From Saccoglossus kowalevskii (lineage: Eukaryota; Hemichordata; Enteropneusta; Harrimaniidae): DNA of 48,581 nt. The stretch lies in contig NW_003158737.1 of the NCBI RefSeq assembly GCF_000003605.2, positions 12,449 through 61,029 on the forward strand. The letters are read 5' to 3'. The position numbers were made by a program, and so were the translations under genes. The notes beneath the pieces are model-generated. The model worked only from the letters and a program-made list of their open reading frames with translations, was not told the origin of the DNA and did not search any database. Positions 43,481 to 48,581 of this stretch are shown here, in pieces; within the stretch, counting starts at the first letter, position 1, and every line of letters starts with the position of its first letter.

Positions 43481-46398
43481 CATTCATTCAATCAATCAAT
43501 CAATCATACTGTTTTTGTACATTTCAGATTTCCAAATGACCCCAACACATGGGATATTGATCGTCAACTCATGTGGGGAGATGCAATTATGGCCGCCCCT
43601 GTCCTTGATGTTGTAAGTACTGACTTAACATATACATGAACATTTGCCGAATGCACATCTATATGCATATACACGCCATAACTATTTCATTTCCCATTCT
43701 CTCATCAGGACACAGTTAAAGTGAATGCTTACTTTCCAGACGTTCGTTGGTACGATTATTGGACCGTAAGTACTTGTTATCCTTAATTTTTGATCGAACA
43801 ATCTACGGATTAATGACCTATTTACCATCCAACCACCTTACCGTATTTATTTTAGTCTCAATATATTTATTCTTATACCGTTCTTTATTAGGGCTTCCCA
43901 CTTGCTAGGACAAGTCAGAGACGTTATGTCAGCGTTGATGCGCCCTTTGACCATATACCCATCTACATCAAGGGAGGCACAGTAATACCAACGCAGTGGT
44001 TCTCACAGAGCACAGTCTATGCGTACGAAAATAATATTCAAATCTCGCAAATGGCAGATTTCAAAATCTTTATTGTATATCACAGTTTATATATATTTAC
44101 GTTGTATACTCTTATCTTATAAATTATTACTAATGTATAATTATTGATGCCTTATTTATGTCTATATTTCAGTCGCTACATGGGCATGGGTCTCATCATA
44201 GCTTTACCAGATTACGATTACAGCAACGGCATGGCCATTGGGGATCTCTTCTGGGATGATGGCGAGTCGAGAAGTGAGTGTTCCATTTGCACGCTTGTCG
44301 TTATTATTGAGATAGTAAAAATAATTTTGATTAGTTATCAGTATTTGTGCATGTAAACATATATGATTATCGTAACTAAGAAAAAAAACGTGATCGAAGC
44401 TCAGGAAATAATGAAGTGCGTTTTGAATTAACATAAATGACCGCCTAAATCTCGTTGAAAGCGGGAGAGTCACGAGACTTGTGTTCACCCCTCCATTCTC
44501 CTTCGTCATCGCATACACTGATCTCCTGGTCCAAGTAACTATGGTAAATGGGAGAGTGCATTTGATGGGGGGGGGGAATTGGTCACTATTTGAGGGGAAC
44601 AAATAAGTCTGGTTGCTATATCCCTCTTAAGGAGACCTCGGCGGCCATTAGAGTTCAAGGTCTAGCATAATTCTTTATCTAATCAAATAAATATTTCCTT
44701 GTGCATAGCCAAAAAAACTTATTTGGTTTGAACAATTAACCCTCTGAACATAGAAGTAAGGTTTTGTCATATAAATCTGCGTAATTATTTCCATGTTCTG
44801 TTTCTCGAAAACCCGCAGGCAATTTGGAAATTTGATACAAAATCAACAAAAAATACACAAAACTGTTAAAAATTTGATAAGAAAACTGATGGCGTTCAAG
44901 GGTTAATCATAATCATGTGTGCAAATCAGTATGTGATAGCTAATACAAATACTAATAAAAACTCATATGTATAGTGTACTGCCACTCATGGTTCACGCAT
45001 GGTTATATGTTTACCTATAAAGGTCTTACCGAAGCACTGGAAACAGAATTTTGGAGTTATGGCTATTTAAATTCAGGATGCCATTTGGCTGTCTATCCGT
45101 AATATAAATCCCGTTAAGTAAAATATTTAATTTCTTTCCAGACACTTATGAATATCAGAACGATATATTCGCAAGAATTGAAGCAACAGAGGTATGTCAA
45201 AACAATTATAGTAATGTCTCTTTACCCTTCGAAAGTGTTTAATTTAACTTGTCATTTCCAGAATACCGAGAATACCAAGTTTTCAGATATTCAATTTATT
45301 GTTGTCTGATTGTGTGATATAATGCCAATTTTTTCCGCTTCAATTTAAACCTCTGAAAAATACTAACTTGGCGGTTTTAGACAACGATACGATAAGTTGA
45401 ATTAGAACATGATTCTATCATTGACCACAGACCACATCTTTGCAAATTTATCATGAATCGAACGTGTACGTCTACAAGTATTAGTTAAGGAAGATTTACC
45501 CAAAATATTCACATTTACGGATTCCCAAACGAAAACACATCATTATTTGTTTCACCCAAGAAACTGAATATGGCAATGTTTTTTATCGCAGGATCGTATT
45601 TCATATGTGGCTGACAGGCGGGGTTATGACGACCCCTACCTACCTATCATACAGAACATTACCATGTTAGGTGTAAGAAAAGATGTATGGCAGGTGTTCG
45701 TCGACCATCAACAGTTGCAACCTTGGCAAGTTGAACTCACAGATACTCTTTACAATCTGAAGGTAAGCAGCATTCTTCTGTCTTTTTCGTCCCGGACTGT
45801 ACCAACTCAGACTTCGTGTTGAAATAAATTGATCTTACAGAAATGGCCTTCGATATCTCGTTTGGAGCGAGAGAGTCACATGACTTTTGTCCCTCCAATA
45901 GCGTTTCATTCATTCCTGTCATCTCGTTCACTGTTTCAAAATATATAGTTACTTTTGAGTGAAAGAGTCAAGTCCCGTTCCTCTCTCGTTCTCAACGAGA
46001 TTTCGGTTGTCATGTGCGTCAAAGATGTTGACTTATATTTGTTGAAGTAAACCTCTCAAAATATTGTAATATTTGATCTCCATCTCCTACATCTTCAACG
46101 TTACATAGTTAGCAAATCATAATTGTCACACCAACTTAATATAATAATACAACTACACCAATTATATAGTCGTTGCATTACTCTGACAACGCGATTTTAT
46201 TATATTCTACATGTTTGAACATTTTTTGTCTGTGGCCGTTGGCACTGAATTGAATCACACAATGAAGTACTTTCATGTGTATATTTATATTTCCAATCGT
46301 CGTAACTGTGTATGTTCTTCTTTTTTCAGACTATGGTGTTGTATAATATTGATATCGCCATTAACGAAGATCACGATATTGATATCCGTTACATCTAA
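32976..46398 (+). CDS. Trefoil-domain GH31 alpha-glucosidase-like type II membrane protein, catalytic nucleophile replaced
   Basis: Visible exons: 32976-33446, 35621-35766, 36802-36994, 37305-37404, 37840-37952, [one in the N gap], 38744-38875, 39032-39142, 39458-39571, 40451-40538, 40747-40864, 41207-41343, 41612-41646, 42011-42127, 43223-43377, 43528-43612, 43709-43765, 43892-44022, 44173-44273, 45142-45191, 45592-45762, 46330-46398. All phases agree; the visible part is 897 residues, about 935 with the missing exon, the size of a single-unit GH31 such as GAA. Membrane segment 23-47; P-type trefoil with six Cys (61, 72, 84, 89, 90, 101). GH31 marks: [119 protein letters not shown]. The family W-x-D-M-N-E reads W-L-K-S-N-E, so the nucleophile Asp is Lys, while the acid/base Asp (GHWLGD) remains. 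Family certain; catalysis doubtful. Confidence 0.95.
36306..36369. repeat. Imperfect inverted repeat of about 64 bp in a GH31 intron
   Basis: Left ATACTAATGCGCATGTGC and right, reverse complemented, ATACTCTAAGACGCATGTGC pair around a short loop. Probably a small MITE remnant; no certain target duplication. Confidence 0.5.
37137..37194. mobile_element. Ultra-short palindromic element with CTAT microsatellite core and 7-bp target duplication, copy 3
   Basis: Arms CACAGTCCCTCTAT / ATAGAGGGACTGTG enclose a (CTAT)n tract of about 30 bp, flanked directly by TTTAAAT on both sides. The arms differ from copies 1 and 2 by one base at position 8. The tract appears to have grown from the CTAT at the arm's own inner end. 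It lies in a GH31 intron, between exons at 36994 and 37305. Confidence 0.7.
38049..38283. other. Assembly gap (235 N) hiding one GH31 exon
   Basis: The preceding exon ends at ..NVAEQYGV and the following begins [11 protein letters not shown]. In the GH31 family the intervening block is about 35-40 residues around IGRP..PPYW..GF..CRWGY. It is absent from the visible sequence on both sides, so one phase-0 exon of about 105-120 bp should lie in the gap. Confidence 0.85.
38284..38420 (+). repeat. AATAG pentanucleotide satellite
   Basis: About 27 perfect AATAG units abut the N gap, then degenerate copies to about 38460. The open frames across it (ILFYS repeated on the minus strand) are artefacts. 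The array probably caused the gap. Confidence 0.95.
38491..38717 (+). repeat. 22-bp satellite with 44-bp higher-order period, about 10 units
   Basis: Units of TATTGATTACGTAGACGAAC type alternate with a variant reading GTAAACAGATTA, so neighbours differ but every second unit matches. This is a 44-bp higher-order repeat built from a 22-bp monomer. It ends 27 bp before the acceptor of the next GH31 exon (38744). Confidence 0.9.
39458..40538 (+). other. Exon pair and intron spanning the GH31 active-site signature
   Basis: The upstream exon ends ..KFDGMWL (39571, donor GTAAGT) and the next begins KSNEPDNF (40451, acceptor ACACAG), both phase 0. In the GH31 family this block is G-[ILM]-W-x-D-M-N-E-P-S-N-F, with Asp as the nucleophile. 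The flanking G-M-W-L and N-E-P-x-N-F align perfectly, so the Lys-Ser pair falls exactly on Asp-Met. No other AG near the acceptor restores the frame with an Asp: an upstream ATTACAG would add 41 bases and shift the frame, and reading through the donor gives V-S-S. The intron carries no obvious alternative small exon that I could recognise. Confidence 0.85.
41701..41900. mobile_element. MITE with GTCGCGCCCTC ends in a GH31 intron
   Basis: Left GTCGCGCCCTCAGCGACG.. then CTTCTGTGACGTAAATGG; right, reverse complemented, ATCGCGCCCTCTAGCGGC.. then CTTCTGTGACGTCAAATGG. The inverted repeats are about 45 bp and the total about 200 bp, with no coding capacity. No clear target duplication. It sits between exons at 41646 and 42011. 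Confidence 0.75.
43443..43507 (+). repeat. AATC/ATTC tetranucleotide microsatellite
   Basis: About 16 tandem tetranucleotide units, mostly AATC with a short ATTC stretch, ending 20 bp before the exon at 43528. Confidence 0.95.
44447..44487 (+). repeat. Single-arm copy of the 45848 palindromic element
   Basis: AAATCTCGTTGAAAGCGGGA then GAGTCACGAGACTTGTG matches one arm of the element at 45848-46008. The second arm is not evident nearby. Confidence 0.5.
45848..46008. mobile_element. Palindromic element in the last GH31 intron
   Basis: Left CTTCGATATCTCGTTTGGAG then CGAGAGAGTCACATGACTT; right, reverse complemented, ACCGAAATCTCGTTGAGAAC then GAGAGAGGAACGGGACTTGACTC. The imperfect arms are about 40 bp around a roughly 80-bp centre. 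A non-coding MITE-like element. Confidence 0.6.
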
Positions 46399-48440
46399 AT
46401 TCATGAGTTTTCATGTTCAGAATGTGTTTTTTTTATAATTGCCTTACCAGTTGCCTCGTTCAAATCATGAATACACGAGACTTGTTTTATTGTACCCGAG
46501 CCTGAGCCCAGCCGTGAATAAGTTACATACGTCCGTGTTGTGCTTATCTTGTAATATCATGCTAATTCTCTGGCTTAAATGTGTAGAAATAGATATTTTG
46601 TATTAAATAACTGATTTAGTTTGTTATTGCTTAGTTTATATTTCACTTTCGAAACACAAAGCAAGAATCATGATTTCTTTGTCAATCAAATCATCAAGTT
46701 TAAAGTGATTAATTTTTTTTTAAAAAGGCAGAACTTATTTGGAATTCGATAGTGATTATTACGTGATATTTTTTTGTTGTTTTTGAAGCTTTACATTGAA
46801 ACACAGTTATCTTTCATCCGATTGGATGCAACTAGTTTAACTTTCTTCTATTTGAGGGTAGATATTTGCCGAGGATTTTGTAAATTACCTCGCCGTTTTC
46901 TCATTTTGTAAATCTAAAGTCATTGATGAAATGATCATACACGAAGAGAACAATAATACTGTTTGTATACCCAATAATACACAAGGTACATATGGAGAAT
47001 TTTAAAGAAGTCTTACACAGGTGTTGATTGGGTGATGGTTTTGAAGAAATAATTTACTCATATCTCAGAATTATATTTTAGGTAGTTTTGAATATATAGT
47101 AACATACATTTTATTGGATTTTTTCCTACTGATTTTCATCTATTAACAATTAAACCAAATTCTTACCACAGTGTGTTTCATTTTGTATAGTTGCTGTGTG
47201 TATGTGTACGCGGTGGGGAATAATGCGATAAGTATCACATGCGACTGCTTCAGATACTAGTTTTGTGATAACCAGTTTCTAGAATATCCGTCCATTGAAA
47301 GCAATCCATGTTTTAAACCTGTAATAAAATAGTTTTACACCAATTAATCATTTGGTACTGGAGAATGCAGATTATACATTAACGGAGCATGTGCTGTGTC
47401 TTTGCTTAATATCTTTCATATTCAGTATAATTATTCAATACCGAGCCAAACTTACCTTTTAACAACCATTTATTTATTTCATGAATCATCGCTTGTATTT
47501 TAGGATTTTGAATTATAACATTTGGTCAGGATCATTTGACGCCTATAAGTACCCCAACTGAGAAGCTCTCGGGAGTATGCTTGTATGCGTATGTGTTTGA
47601 ATCTACAGGCATCCGTATGACATTATAGCTATGCAATGTCATATTCCTGTCAGACAACATGAAGAATTTGGTCTGTACGTTCATTCAAAATGGAGTGTCA
47701 GTGGTCAACGTCCATGGTGGTAGGGGCATATGCATGATTAATCAGATGTGACAAACTTGAATATTTGGACCACTAACTGCATTTTCTAAGCAGTATGAAA
47801 GAATTAATGATAATGCCATACCCAGGCTTGCATAGTACATGTATATATAAGGTTATGTAGTATGTCGATAATATATTTCATCTTAAGTCAGGGTAGTACT
47901 TAATTTGATGGCCTTCGTGCATGCAGTAGGAGCTCATTAACTCAACGGGGAACACATTTCAGCATAAGAATTTCATAAGATATTGTTTATAAATATGCTG
48001 ACGTCGACACTAGTATTAGGACACGCGCCAATATGAAGTACACAATGTTTTTGTATCTTGATGTAACTTCGACCGGTAATATATTTGTGTAAATCCGATA
48101 CCGATAGTTGATGCTCTCGTCAATATAAACGAGCATTACAATCGAGTTATATCAAGTCATTCAACTTAAAGCTGTTCTACCATTATGATAGTAAGTGTGG
48201 AAACATTCAAAGTAAATGCTTCTAAAATAAATTGTTGAATTCTCATCTTTCTTCTATCCACTGCGATATTTTTAAATTCTTTTTGAACAGAGCGCTCATG
48301 TTGCTTTTATTGGAACTGCCCATTTTAAAAATAACACACACACACACTGCCAGTATTCTTTCGTCCAAATTATTAGCTAAGTGGTGACGACTTGCCTTAT
48401 CATTAACCAATACGTTCCGGTAGAGCTTGTGGGGAAACGT
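46399..48440. other. 3' flank of the GH31 gene, no further gene recognised
   Basis: Holds the GH31 3' UTR and intergenic DNA. A possible polyadenylation signal AATAAA lies near 47323; nearer candidates are less standard. No splice-supported exons on either strand. Confidence 0.4.
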
Positions 48441-48445
48441 AGTAG

Positions 48446-48581
48446 CCACAGTCAGCTGGCGCACACATGATAATAAAATAAATACGATATTTACTATATG
48501 GGAGCCGCCATCTTGAATGACGCATAAAATTAAATAAGAGACAAGTTGTGAAACGCGTTTTTCAGATTCCTACAAATCAGG
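48446..48581 (+). mobile_element. Long-TIR element, second locus, left end, running off the window
   Basis: CCACAGTCAGCTGGCGCACA, then AATAAAATAAATACGATATT and TACTATATGGG match the arm at 26658-26711 almost base for base. The sequence inside the arm (GAGCCGCCATCTTGAATGAC and onward) is visible here but is lost in the gap of the other copy. The other end is outside the window. Confidence 0.7.

Overview
This is intron-rich, AT-rich nuclear DNA from an invertebrate animal. Exons are short, GT..AG introns run from about 0.1 to several kb, and dispersed inverted-repeat elements and satellites are common. The gene content (an ectodysplasin-A ligand, an AUNIP-like protein, GK5 and a trefoil-GH31 protein) suggests a bilaterian such as a lophotrochozoan or an invertebrate deuterostome. 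The sequence alone does not place it more precisely. Three runs of N break the assembly.

Layout. (1) About 2.9-6.34 kb, minus strand: the first four coding exons of a glycerol kinase 5 (GK5)-type FGGY carbohydrate kinase; the rest of the gene lies beyond the left edge. (2) 6.93-8.96 kb, plus strand: a complete two-exon gene that I recognise as a homologue of AUNIP, head to head with GK5 across about 590 bp. (3) 9-14.8 kb: no recognisable gene, but a 110-115 bp tandem repeat, an inverted-repeat transposon relic and an N gap. (4) 14.86-23.73 kb, minus strand: a complete ten-exon ectodysplasin-A (EDA)-type gene with a transmembrane anchor, a furin-like site, an interrupted collagen stretch and a C-terminal TNF domain. 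(5) 23.8-32.9 kb: intergenic, with a decayed non-LTR retrotransposon, TTAA-bounded MITEs and a long-TIR element whose centre is an N gap. (6) 32.98-46.40 kb, plus strand: a gene of about 22 exons for a type II membrane protein with a trefoil domain and a GH31 alpha-glucosidase domain. One exon is hidden in an N gap next to satellite DNA, and the catalytic nucleophile Asp appears to be replaced by Lys. (7) 46.4-48.58 kb: 3' flank, ending in another copy of the long-TIR element.

The genes are independent single-gene units; only GK5 and AUNIP look as if they could share a promoter region. The two points most worth following up are the apparently nucleophile-less GH31 protein and a set of very short (30-58 bp) palindromic insertions. 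Three of these are flanked by exact 7-bp direct repeats and share terminal bases with a larger element in the same window.
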